NCBI GenBank assembly: GCA_947445775.1
Contig: CANFEB010000004.1
Coordinates: forward strand, 42,802 to 106,801
Length of the DNA: 64,000 bases
Reading direction: 5' to 3'
Source: Oligoflexales bacterium
GTDB lineage: Bacteria; Bdellovibrionota_B; Oligoflexia; Oligoflexales; RGVZ01
Shown here: one piece after another, positions 20,469 through 29,118 of the stretch
Numbering within the stretch: the first letter of the stretch is position 1
Layout: each line of letters starts with the position of its first letter
The notes under the pieces: model-generated
What the model was told of the DNA's origin: nothing
The model's database searches: none
What the model saw: only the letters and a program-made list of their open reading frames with translations
Made by a program: the position numbers and the translations under genes

Positions 20469-21695
20469 ATGAACCAGTATAGCCGGAAAATCACGACCAT
20501 GCAGGCAAACGACCCATTTTCGACCTTGATCCAGGGTGACCCCTTTATCGCCATCATGTTGGCGGTATTTTTCTTGCTATGCGCTGTTTTTGTCGGGGGG
20601 CTGATCTTACGCCAGATCAAGCTGCGCCGGGACAGGGCGGGGCTGTCGGAGGGGCTAGCAGAATCTCTTTTAGAATCCAGTCCAGAAGCCCCTTCCGAAT
20701 TCGTTGCAGAATCCTGGTCCGACCGTTTGCAAAGCGGCCTGTCCCGCACCCGTGCCGCCTTTGCCAACAGCTTTGGCAGCATTTTTGGATTGGGCACTCG
20801 ATTCAGCGAGGAACTCCTCGAACAAATCCACGAAGCCCTTTACCGCGCCGATTTTGGGGTTCAAACCACCGACCTTTTGGTGGACCGCCTGCGCCAAAAA
20901 TTTCAAGGTCACGCCAAAAATCACGACACTGCCCACAACAATGAAACAGCGGTTTTGACCTGGGAACAAATTCGCCCATTACTCGTCACGGAAATTCAGT
21001 CGCTGTTTACCCCACAAGGCCCGGCCCTGAAGTCCACCTTGGCGTCCCCATCAACCTCCACCTCGCCGCAAACTCCGCCCCCAGCAGGGCCCCATGTCAT
21101 TTTAATTGTCGGCGTCAACGGCGTTGGCAAAACCACAACGATTGGCAAACTTGCCGCCTGGTATCAGTCCCAAGGGAAAAAAGTCTTACTGGGCGCCGGC
21201 GACACGTTTCGCGCTGCGGCCATTGACCAGCTTCAGACCTGGGCTGATCGCGTGGGGGTGGACCTTGTCAAACAACAGCCGGGTTCAGACCCCGCCGCCG
21301 TTGCCTTTGACACGGTAAAATCCGGCAAAGCCCGCAATGTCGACGTCATCATCATCGACACGGCCGGCCGTCTGCACAACAAAGAAGGCTTGATGGCGGA
21401 ACTCGCCAAGATCAACCGCAGCATCGCCAAGGAACTACCGGGAGCTCCCCACGAGACCCTTTTAGTCATCGACGCCACCACCGGTCAAAACGCCGTTCAG
21501 CAGGTCCGGGCGTTCAACGAAGTGGTCAAGTTAACTGGCCTGGTCGCCACCAAATTGGATGGCACGGCCAAGGGCGGGGTCTTGGTCGGGATCGCCCACC
21601 AATTTCAGGTGCCGATTGCGTTCATTGGGGTCGGCGAAAAAGTCAATGATCTCAGGCCCTTTGACGCTTCCGAATTCGTTTCGGCGATTTTTTAG
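20469..21695 (+). CDS. ftsY: signal recognition particle receptor FtsY
   Basis: ILIVGVNGVGKTTTIGKLAAWYQSQGKKVLLGAGDTFRAAAIDQLQTWADRVGVDLV...IIDTAGRLHNKEGLMAELAKI...TKLDGTAKGGVLVGIAHQFQVPIAFIGVGEKVNDLRPFD. Confidence 0.97.
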   Translation: MNQYSRKITTMQANDPFSTLIQGDPFIAIMLAVFFLLCAVFVGGLILRQIKLRRDRAGLSEGLAESLLESSPEAPSEFVAESWSDRLQSGLSRTRAAFANSFGSIFGLGTRFSEELLEQIHEALYRADFGVQTTDLLVDRLRQKFQGHAKNHDTAHNNETAVLTWEQIRPLLVTEIQSLFTPQGPALKSTLASPSTSTSPQTPPPAGPHVILIVGVNGVGKTTTIGKLAAWYQSQGKKVLLGAGDTFRAAAIDQLQTWADRVGVDLVKQQPGSDPAAVAFDTVKSGKARNVDVIIIDTAGRLHNKEGLMAELAKINRSIAKELPGAPHETLLVIDATTGQNAVQQVRAFNEVVKLTGLVATKLDGTAKGGVLVGIAHQFQVPIAFIGVGEKVNDLRPFDASEFVSAIF

Positions 21696-21769
21696 TCATG
21701 GCCAAAATCTCGTCACGAAATAATCTTTAAAAACTCCTAAAGCCCGGCTGCATCACGCCGATCCTCTTT

Positions 21770-23722
21770 ATGAAAGAGGAATTTTGGATGATGCTCAGAT
21801 TTCATCGCTATGGGCGCCTCGGCGTTGCCCTCACGGCAGCAACGCTGGCTTCTTCTTGTTTAAAAGGCCCCGGATTTTTGCAGCAGGGCGAGACCGAAGC
21901 CGCGACCTCGTTCATGGAAACCACTGAAGATGCCGGAGACGTCACGGGTATATTCACTGCTGCCGCGAATCGCTATCAGGTGATCCTGGCGGCAGCCAAC
22001 TCCGCGGTATCGGGCGCTTCGGTGACTTTTCCACCAGGGTCGCTATCCATCGATGCTTCGATCATCCTTGGCGAGGGGGCCGACGCTGCCAGTTCTGACG
22101 TTCTGGCGCAGCTTGGGCTTAGTTCATCATCTGCAACTGGGGTTGGATCGTCGCTCTACGTCGCGACTTCAGCCAATACCGATCCCGTTGTCCCAATGTC
22201 GCTCAGCTTGCCACTTCCCACTTCCGGGGGTCTAACAGGACTTTTTTTAGACCAAGACACCACGAAGTATGCTGTGGCCTACGTCGGACTGAAAATGATG
22301 ACCAAAAAAACGTCCGTTGGTTTAATTCCTAACAAAGAAATTACTTTCAAAGACGGCAAGGCCACATTCGAGACGTCGACTTGGGGCAGTTACCGGTTGG
22401 TAGAAATCAAATTCAGCGAAGAAGTCGAGAAGCCCGTCGAACGCCTGGTCAAAACCACCGCCGAAGCACCACCGGAACGCAACAACGAGGTCAAAACCCT
22501 GCCCAAAATGTTGGTCACCGCTCGCACGCCCTTTGTTGTGTCGCCCGTCGGAACAGTCACCATTACGGGAGAAAACCTGACGGGTATGAGAGCCTTTATC
22601 AAAGATCGCAAACTGTCTCTCACAGAATCCAGCGACGGCAAGTCCTTTAGATTGGAGCTGCCGAAGAAGGAAGACTTGATCGCCGCCACCAAAACCGCCA
22701 CCACTCCCGGTCGCGGAGGCGGCATGTTCATCATCAGCCTTGGCCAGAAAGGATCATCTGGAACGGAAACCAATGTGATGATTTTGGACACCGGGACAAC
22801 AGCCAACGCCAACGCCTTTAGTCTAAATTCCGAAGCCATTTGCGCGCGTCAGGAATTCATCGCCGGCGATGGCACCCCTCGCCTTGGAACTGGAACCACG
22901 AACTGCACGGGCCGCCCGTCACAGGAGGTTGCATGCAATTCTGATCTCTACACAGGTTGCCGCATCGAGGGTACGTTTAAAGCCGCCCTCTCGGCTCGGG
23001 TGGTCGTAGGCAACATTAAAAAGGGAATAACAATCAGCAAAGTTACCGGGGATTTTCCGAGCGCTAACAATCCACTGCCCGACGCGGGCGCAGTAGGCAT
23101 TGCGAGTTATCCCGGTACGAGGTCAGACACAGCGCCGCTGCCCATGAAACTCTTTGATGCCGCCGGCCAGCCCTTCACCATCAATCTTTTGCGGGTGGCA
23201 GCAAACGACACGTTGACCCCCGGAAAGGACGACATCACGCGAGATGGAACAAACACCCTTTACATGCCATTCCAGATCACCGGTGTTGCCAATAATTTGA
23301 TACCGGCAAATATTTCCGCAGGCACAACATTATTCGGCGTTGCAGGGACCGCGTTGATGAGGTCCTACTGGACCGCCGCCACTGTTGATAGCACGACAAC
23401 CTGGACCGATTCCGCCACCGGTTACCAATGGAAAATTGGCACTGCTTCAGCAAATTCCTCTAATGTTTCTTGCTCAGCTGGACATGTAGCTTTAGGCATG
23501 GACCTAAAATGGGCCCTTCAAACCGGTATCACCAGCGGGCCAGGGCTGCTATCATCTCCCCCCTTCCAATTCAGCGTCTGGTATAAGGAAGACAGTGGCG
23601 GCACCTCCACCAATAAAACGGTGACGTTCAATTCAGCGTTAGGGGTGACCCTGGACTCGGGTGCCGCCTATGCCATGGTCCTTTGTGTCACGCCAACGGG
23701 CGGCGGAGGTAATCCGCTATGA
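21770..23722 (+). CDS. lipoprotein with IPT/TIG-like segment and N-I-x-x-G repeats
   Basis: Lipobox LAASSC-like (TLASSC); TARTPFVVSPVGTVTITGENLTG TIG-like; repeats GNIKKGITISKVTGDFPS and ANISAGTTLFGVAGTA. Confidence 0.55.
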   Translation: MKEEFWMMLRFHRYGRLGVALTAATLASSCLKGPGFLQQGETEAATSFMETTEDAGDVTGIFTAAANRYQVILAAANSAVSGASVTFPPGSLSIDASIILGEGADAASSDVLAQLGLSSSSATGVGSSLYVATSANTDPVVPMSLSLPLPTSGGLTGLFLDQDTTKYAVAYVGLKMMTKKTSVGLIPNKEITFKDGKATFETSTWGSYRLVEIKFSEEVEKPVERLVKTTAEAPPERNNEVKTLPKMLVTARTPFVVSPVGTVTITGENLTGMRAFIKDRKLSLTESSDGKSFRLELPKKEDLIAATKTATTPGRGGGMFIISLGQKGSSGTETNVMILDTGTTANANAFSLNSEAICARQEFIAGDGTPRLGTGTTNCTGRPSQEVACNSDLYTGCRIEGTFKAALSARVVVGNIKKGITISKVTGDFPSANNPLPDAGAVGIASYPGTRSDTAPLPMKLFDAAGQPFTINLLRVAANDTLTPGKDDITRDGTNTLYMPFQITGVANNLIPANISAGTTLFGVAGTALMRSYWTAATVDSTTTWTDSATGYQWKIGTASANSSNVSCSAGHVALGMDLKWALQTGITSGPGLLSSPPFQFSVWYKEDSGGTSTNKTVTFNSALGVTLDSGAAYAMVLCVTPTGGGGNPL

Positions 23723-25458
23723 AAAAACAGTTTTTAAAACTGGCCGTTTTATCATGGTTCATTGGGACTGGAACTTTGTTCGCTCAATCTGCCAGCGATT
23801 ATTTTGTGGCCATTGCTGACAAAACTTCGCCCGTGATCATCGCCACCGATGCGAATCAGATTTGCAACAACATCTCTTTCATCCATGCCGTAACTGGAAA
23901 AGCCACGACAGGCACGAGCCAAGACGGGAATTGCCTTGGCAAACAAACTTCCGTGCTAGGCAATTGTTCGGCTGACGGCAGCATCAATTGCGTCGTGCCA
24001 TCCGGCGGAAATTTGAAGGCCGTTGACGCATCTACAACCTCAGTTTTGAAGCCCGAAAACATCCGCAAGGGCGTCACCATTGGCGGAGTCACCGGCCAGT
24101 GGCCAGCAGCAAACTCAACAGACACAAAACTGAGCATTTTAGGGGGCACCGCTTTAACGCTGGATGGGCTCCCCAATTACAGCGGCATCACCTCAACGAG
24201 CAGCAAAAAAGAATACACCCTCTTTGGAGACGACGGCAAACCGTACAAGTTCTCGATCTCATCGATTGGCACGACAGTTGCGGCTTCCACCACAACGGCT
24301 AATTACACAACGCAATCCAACACCTTGTTCAAGCGATTCACCCTGACTGGCAATGAGTTCCTGATACCCGAAAACATCAAGGCGGGAGTCCAAATTTCTG
24401 GCGTGATCGGAAACGCGGTACCGCGATCGAGTTGGAACAAGCTCTCGAATGGCAGTGGCGATTATTTTTCTGTGACCGATAGAAATACGAACGCAACCGA
24501 TCCTATTGCCAAAGCAAAAGTATTTTTTGATCCTGCAACCGCAAACAAGTGGATGCTACTGCGCAATAACGACACCGGTGCGCTAGCCAAAATCCTGTCG
24601 TGGGCAGACGCGAATACGATGTGCAGGAACGCCAAAACCACCAGGGATGATGTGGACATGGGGACATGGGCTCTCGCGAATGAAAAAGAGCTATTTTGGG
24701 CCCAGGTCACGGGTGGCACTGGCAGCAATGGATTATTTGCAGCGGAAAGCCTGTTTGGCGGGTCAGAAAAAAATTTTTGGATTTCTACTGCCACGGCAGA
24801 TGAAAACAAAGTCGCGCATTTTCCCAACAGCTTCCAACCTCCGGATACTGACGATCCAATACCTACATCCGCGATGATCCTCTGTGTCCAAAGATTTACC
24901 GCCGCTGGCGACGGAGGCGTCAACGTCGGCGCTCAGCCCGACAGTCCATTTACGCTCGTCACGGCAACGCCTATTGCATTCACCGTCAATGTCAATAGCA
25001 ATAGCCTTAGCCTTGGGGCCCACATTTACCAAACGGCCGACGACCAGATGGCGTTGGCCTTCGTCTTTGGCTTTAATCCAGCGAATAGCGCCTCTAGTGA
25101 GTCTCCGTTTCCGAAAACCCCGGTTGCCACCATCACAGATGTGTGCGATACCGTTAAAAACTATTTAGCTGCTATAGCTCTGCCAGAGCCCCTCAAGGCC
25201 GGAACATGGGCTCCACTGACACGAGCTCAAATGGATTTCCACAAACTAGGCTTCACACAAGCTCCGTTCTTGAAGACAAGTAGCTCAGCCACCAACATGC
25301 TCTACGTGCTTGGCAGGTTTTTCATCGCCTCTGATACCTCAGCCAGCAGTTATAAAACCTTCAAATTCTCTGCGGCAGCCGCGGCGGCAATAGAAGATTC
25401 TGCTGTGACTCAAGGGAGCATCATCTGCACCGGGGTGCCCATTAATATTAGCGGTTGA
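23719..25458 (+). CDS. secreted protein related to upstream lipoprotein by a shared repeat motif
   Basis: Signal peptide; ENIRKGVTIGGVTGQWPA and ENIKAGVQISGVIGNA repeats; overlaps the upstream gene by 4 nt. Confidence 0.55.
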   Translation: MKKQFLKLAVLSWFIGTGTLFAQSASDYFVAIADKTSPVIIATDANQICNNISFIHAVTGKATTGTSQDGNCLGKQTSVLGNCSADGSINCVVPSGGNLKAVDASTTSVLKPENIRKGVTIGGVTGQWPAANSTDTKLSILGGTALTLDGLPNYSGITSTSSKKEYTLFGDDGKPYKFSISSIGTTVAASTTTANYTTQSNTLFKRFTLTGNEFLIPENIKAGVQISGVIGNAVPRSSWNKLSNGSGDYFSVTDRNTNATDPIAKAKVFFDPATANKWMLLRNNDTGALAKILSWADANTMCRNAKTTRDDVDMGTWALANEKELFWAQVTGGTGSNGLFAAESLFGGSEKNFWISTATADENKVAHFPNSFQPPDTDDPIPTSAMILCVQRFTAAGDGGVNVGAQPDSPFTLVTATPIAFTVNVNSNSLSLGAHIYQTADDQMALAFVFGFNPANSASSESPFPKTPVATITDVCDTVKNYLAAIALPEPLKAGTWAPLTRAQMDFHKLGFTQAPFLKTSSSATNMLYVLGRFFIASDTSASSYKTFKFSAAAAAAIEDSAVTQGSIICTGVPINISG

Positions 25459-25488
25459 TTCGCCGGCGGGGCTTCGTTTGATAATAAT

Positions 25489-25515
25489 GGGGCCGCGACT
25501 TTCCGCGGAAAGTGC
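25489..25515 (+). repeat. left arm of a 27-bp inverted repeat around HNH gene 1 (contains ACTTTCCGCGGAAAGT)
   Basis: ggggccgcgACTTTCCGCGGAAAGTgc; reverse complement occurs at 26974-27000. Confidence 0.85.
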
Positions 25516-25579
25516 ACTCCTCATCTTTCCGATTTTACTTGACAGAAAAACGGAACGTCTTTTGCGAAATGGCATCGCA

Positions 25580-25615
25580 GCCTTGCGGGGCAGCGTATTC
25601 CCTGCGCCGCAAGGC
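25580..25615. repeat. strong hairpin in the leader of HNH gene 1
   Basis: GCCTTGCGG-g-GCAG...CTGC-g-CCGCAAGGC. Confidence 0.5.
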
Positions 25616-25780
25616 CTAAAATAATCGCCAATCGATGCGCCGTGAATCAGGCGAGGGTCAAAGGAGATTTGGGCTTTGTCGCGATTCTAGGCCCATTTGC
25701 GCCATCCAAAAAAACCCGTGATAAGAAATTCACTGGGCGCAAAACCTGTGATGCATTGATCCAACAACGAGGGGCAGCAA

Positions 25781-27010
25781 ATGGAAATACCAATAAATTT
25801 AGCAATGGATTTTTTAGGCGCAAAAAAACTTTCCGACACCGACTTAACCGCAGCCTTGTATAAAGCTATCGCCTCGGAACGCAGCCAGATCGCCGCCTCG
25901 ATTGCCTGCCTCATTGAGATCACAGCCCGTGATCTGCATACGCGTCAGGGCGCGTCCTCGCTTTTTGTCTATTTGACGCGTGACCTGAAATTGTCGGAAT
26001 CGTCAGCCTCAAAACGCTGCGCCGCAGTCAGGGCGATCCGTCAGTTTCCAGAAATATTGGATCTCGTGCAATCGAGTCGGCTGCACCTGTCAAATATTTC
26101 CCTGATCTCGCGCCACCTAACCCGCGAAAATTCTGGGAGGCTGATCGCCTGGGCACAAAACGAAACACATCGTGGACTTGAAAAAAAGTTGGCTTTGGAA
26201 TTTCCGCTGCCAGCACGGCGCGACACCATAAGGCCGGTCGTTTATTTAGTTTCTGGCGCGAAAGCGCCAGAAACTATCCCGAGCGTAGCGAGGGATCTCG
26301 ATGCGCTACCCATAGCGTTGTTTGGCGGCGACCAGTCCGACATAGATTCGGATGGGCCAGATTTTGTTTTTGAGCGTGGGCCGTCGTCGGGATCTGGATC
26401 AGATCGTGAGTCTGCCGACGTCGGGGCAGCTTTGGGGATTCGCCTGCAGATCACGCTTAATCCCGACGCCGCAGCGGACTTTGAATACCTGATGGCGGCG
26501 ATGCCAGGAAAATCCGCGTCCGAAATTTTGTCCCTTGCCCTTTGCGAGCTGCGCAAGCGTCGCGCATTGGTGGCGGGTAAATCTCCATCAGCGCAGCCGT
26601 CTCCCTCTAGGCTGCCATCTAAGCTACCATCTAAGCTGCCATCTAAGCTTCCGCCAGCCAGCGGCCGTCCTCCGAAGATCGCCACCAGCAAAACACCTAG
26701 GCCGTCCCTTAGCAGCAAGTATATTCCCGCGACCCTGCGCCGGGACGTGGCCCAACGGGATGGCCACCGCTGCACCTATGTGGCCGCCGCTGATTCCGGC
26801 CCCGACGGCGCGAGGCGCTGCGAAGCCATTCACCAACTAGTTTCTGGCGCTTTCGCGCCAGAAACTATCCCGAGCGTAGCGAGGGATCTCGATGCGCTAC
26901 CCATAGCGTTGTTTTGTCGCGCGCACAATAATTTGGCGGCGAAAGATCTCATGGGAAAAGAATTTATCGAAGCGCACTTTCCGCGGAAAGTCGCGGCCCC
27001 GTCACCTTGA
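25781..27010 (+). CDS. HNH-endonuclease-like family protein (DUF222-like N-terminus) carrying two in-frame palindromic elements; nuclease core disrupted
   Basis: Paralogous to the 61064-62204 locus. RRDVAQRDGHRCTYVAAADSGPDGARRCEAIHQL then the element VSGAFAPETIPSVARDLDALPIALF then CRAHNNLAAKDLMGKEFIEAHFPRKV. Confidence 0.75.
   Translation: MEIPINLAMDFLGAKKLSDTDLTAALYKAIASERSQIAASIACLIEITARDLHTRQGASSLFVYLTRDLKLSESSASKRCAAVRAIRQFPEILDLVQSSRLHLSNISLISRHLTRENSGRLIAWAQNETHRGLEKKLALEFPLPARRDTIRPVVYLVSGAKAPETIPSVARDLDALPIALFGGDQSDIDSDGPDFVFERGPSSGSGSDRESADVGAALGIRLQITLNPDAAADFEYLMAAMPGKSASEILSLALCELRKRRALVAGKSPSAQPSPSRLPSKLPSKLPSKLPPASGRPPKIATSKTPRPSLSSKYIPATLRRDVAQRDGHRCTYVAAADSGPDGARRCEAIHQLVSGAFAPETIPSVARDLDALPIALFCRAHNNLAAKDLMGKEFIEAHFPRKVAAPSP
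26247..26323 (+). repeat. 77-bp palindromic element, copy 1, in frame inside HNH gene 1
   Basis: TAGTTTCTGGCGC-GAAA-GCGCCAGAAACTA followed by TCCCGAGCGTAGCGAGGGATCTCGATGCGCTACCCATAGCGTTGTTT; translated VSGAKAPETIPSVARDLDALPIALF. Confidence 0.9.
26612..26647 (+). repeat. 12-nt tandem repeat (LPSK x3)
   Basis: ctgccatctaag ctaccatctaag ctgccatctaag. Confidence 0.9.
26838..26914 (+). repeat. 77-bp palindromic element, copy 2, in frame and replacing the HNH motif core
   Basis: Same as copy 1 except hairpin loop TTTC instead of GAAA; translated VSGAFAPETIPSVARDLDALPIALF. Confidence 0.9.
26974..27000 (-). repeat. right arm of the 27-bp inverted repeat around HNH gene 1
   Basis: gcACTTTCCGCGGAAAGTcgcggcccc; encodes AHFPRKVAAP at the C-terminus. 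Confidence 0.85.
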
Positions 27011-27125
27011 TGCCGCAGGCGAGGGACCATTTCCTTCATAGCGAAGGATTCCGGCAAAATCATTGAGCCGTTGCAAATGACGATTTTAAGGAGTTCCGCT
27101 GAACCTACGCCAATGAAAACCTAAC

Positions 27126-27938
27126 TCAAGACTCAAACGACTCGGTTTTGAATTGATCGGGCACGACGCCTTTTGAGAGGGCGTGGGCACGGCCGAGGTC
27201 CATCATTTCTTGCGGGCCGCAGGACATGAAGGTGATGTTGCCATAGTCGCCGGAGGCGGCATCGGCAATGCTCTCGGCAATCATGTTTTCGTTGATGCGG
27301 CCGTAAAGGAAACCTTCCTTCTCGGCGTGTTCGCGAGACAGACTGACGATGACGCGGCAGCCCGGGATATTGCGCAGCGCGTTCAAGTCTTCCCAGCAAA
27401 TCAAGTCCTTGGTGGACCGGTAAGAGACAAGAAGGGTCATCTTGTCGGGCGAGCCCTTTTGACCGAGGCGCGACACATGATCGCGCATGATGCTGACAAA
27501 AGGCGTCACACCGCTGCCGGCGGCAATCATAAACAAGTGTTTTTTGTCGTTGGCCGGGTCGTAACAGAAGCGGCCGATGGGGCCGCGGGCACGCAGGATG
27601 GATCCAGTGCGGACGTTGTCGCAAAGCCAGTTGCTGATCAGGCCCTTTTCCACGCGTTTTACGGTGAAGGCCACCGTGTCGGGCTGGCAGGGCGAAGACG
27701 ACATGGTGTAACTGCGGACAATTGGTTTGTCGGCGACGTCGTCGAAACGGAACGTCAGGTATTGCCCGGCAATGTAATCAAACGCCCGGATGCCCTCTTC
27801 GGCATCGACCATCAAAAAAGTGTCGGTGTCGGGAGTCTCGTGGATGACGTGAGCCACGCGAAGGTTCATCCACCCGCGCTTGACGCGGCGATCGGGGGTC
27901 GGAGCAAAGATGTTTTCAGTCGTCGTCATAAGCATCAC
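27126..27938 (-). CDS. FAD/NAD(P)-binding ferredoxin reductase-type oxidoreductase
   Basis: GQYLTFRFDDVADKPIVRSYTMSSSP...FMIAAGSGVTPFVSIMR...NITFMSCGPQEMMD. Confidence 0.85.
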   Translation of the reverse strand: MMLMTTTENIFAPTPDRRVKRGWMNLRVAHVIHETPDTDTFLMVDAEEGIRAFDYIAGQYLTFRFDDVADKPIVRSYTMSSSPCQPDTVAFTVKRVEKGLISNWLCDNVRTGSILRARGPIGRFCYDPANDKKHLFMIAAGSGVTPFVSIMRDHVSRLGQKGSPDKMTLLVSYRSTKDLICWEDLNALRNIPGCRVIVSLSREHAEKEGFLYGRINENMIAESIADAASGDYGNITFMSCGPQEMMDLGRAHALSKGVVPDQFKTESFES

Positions 27939-27984
27939 AATTCCTGAACCGGAAGTTTAAGTCATAAGTTGCGGCAGTATCCGG

Positions 27985-29013
27985 TTAAAGCTTCGCCCGC
28001 AATTGAGCCACTGCTGCTGAATATTCTTTTTCAAGGCGGGCGACAAGCTCCGCACAACTGGGGATGTCGCGCACGGCCGAACAAATTTGCCCGATTTCAA
28101 GTTCGCCGTTGGCAAGGTCGCCGTCAAGCATGCCGGATTTGGCGCGGCCCTTACCCAAATGCGCCATGATTTCTTCGGCGGGGGCGCAGCGGGCCTCGAG
28201 GGCTTTGATCTCCTCGTAAAACTGGTTTTTAAGCAAACGCACGGGAACAATCTGCTTCATCATCAAAAACGTCGAGTCAGCCTTGGATTGGATCATGGCA
28301 TTTTTAAAATTGGCGTGGGCACTAGATTCCTGTGTCGCAGCAAAGCGCGTCCCGATCTGGACGCCGGCGGCCCCGAGGGCCATGGCAGCGGCGATGGCCC
28401 GGCCATCGGCAATGCCCCCGGCGGCGATGACCGGGATTTTGACGGCATCGACCACCTGGGGAATCAAAACCAAGGTCGTGATCTCGTCACGGCCGTTGTG
28501 ACCGCCGGCTTCGAACCCCTCGGCCACCAGGGCGTCGCAGCCGGCGTCTTCGCACTTTTTGGCCAAATCAGGCGACGACGTGACGTGGACCACCGTGCAG
28601 CCGTGGCCTTTCAAAAAGCCCGTCAGCTTTTTGGGGCTGCCGGCCGACGTAAAAAAAATACGCACGCCAAAATCCAAGGCGATTTTGACCTGTTCGTCGA
28701 TTCCTGAATAAAGCAGCGGCAAGTTGATTCCAAAGGGCATTGGGGCCCCAGATGGTGTCGAGGTCAAGGCCCTGGCCTTTTCCAAGTGATGCTTCAACAG
28801 GTCGGGTTTCATCGACCCACCGCCCACCAGCCCAAGGACACCAGCATTGCTGGCGGCAGCGGCGAGTTTTCCACCGGACACCCAGACCATGCCGGCTTGG
28901 ACTATGGGCAGACGCGTGCCAAGAAGTTTGGTGAGGGCATTGGGGGACGAAGCAGCGGCTGGGACTGAAGTCATCGGCGAAAGCCCTCGCATTAGAAACC
29001 CTAAAAATAGCAC
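27985..29013 (-). CDS. nitronate monooxygenase-like flavoprotein (NPD family)
   Basis: LPIVQAGMVWVSGGKLAAAASNAGVLGLVGGGSM...DALVAEGFEAGGHNGRDEITTLVLIPQVVDAVKIPVIAAGGIADGRAIAAAMALGAAGVQIGTRF. Confidence 0.92.
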   Translation of the reverse strand: MLFLGFLMRGLSPMTSVPAAASSPNALTKLLGTRLPIVQAGMVWVSGGKLAAAASNAGVLGLVGGGSMKPDLLKHHLEKARALTSTPSGAPMPFGINLPLLYSGIDEQVKIALDFGVRIFFTSAGSPKKLTGFLKGHGCTVVHVTSSPDLAKKCEDAGCDALVAEGFEAGGHNGRDEITTLVLIPQVVDAVKIPVIAAGGIADGRAIAAAMALGAAGVQIGTRFAATQESSAHANFKNAMIQSKADSTFLMMKQIVPVRLLKNQFYEEIKALEARCAPAEEIMAHLGKGRAKSGMLDGDLANGELEIGQICSAVRDIPSCAELVARLEKEYSAAVAQLRAKL

Positions 29014-29118
29014 AAATATGCCCTAGGCATAAAATAGTCGCCGACCGAGGCCCTATGCGATAATAGACAGGCCTCTTGCTTGAACCAATAAAAGCACCAA
29101 AAAAAAAGACCCGACAAC

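Noticed and set aside
26242-26775. 177-aa minus-strand ORF within HNH gene 1 (and 26830-27063)
   Set aside because: Not accepted as a gene; it is noted only because it shows the palindromic element is also open on the opposite strand.
27183-27947. 254-aa plus-strand ORF opposite the ferredoxin reductase gene
   Set aside because: Antisense shadow; the minus-strand frame has clear FAD/NAD motifs.
28087-28707. 206-aa plus-strand ORF opposite the nitronate monooxygenase gene
   Set aside because: Antisense shadow of a well-supported gene.
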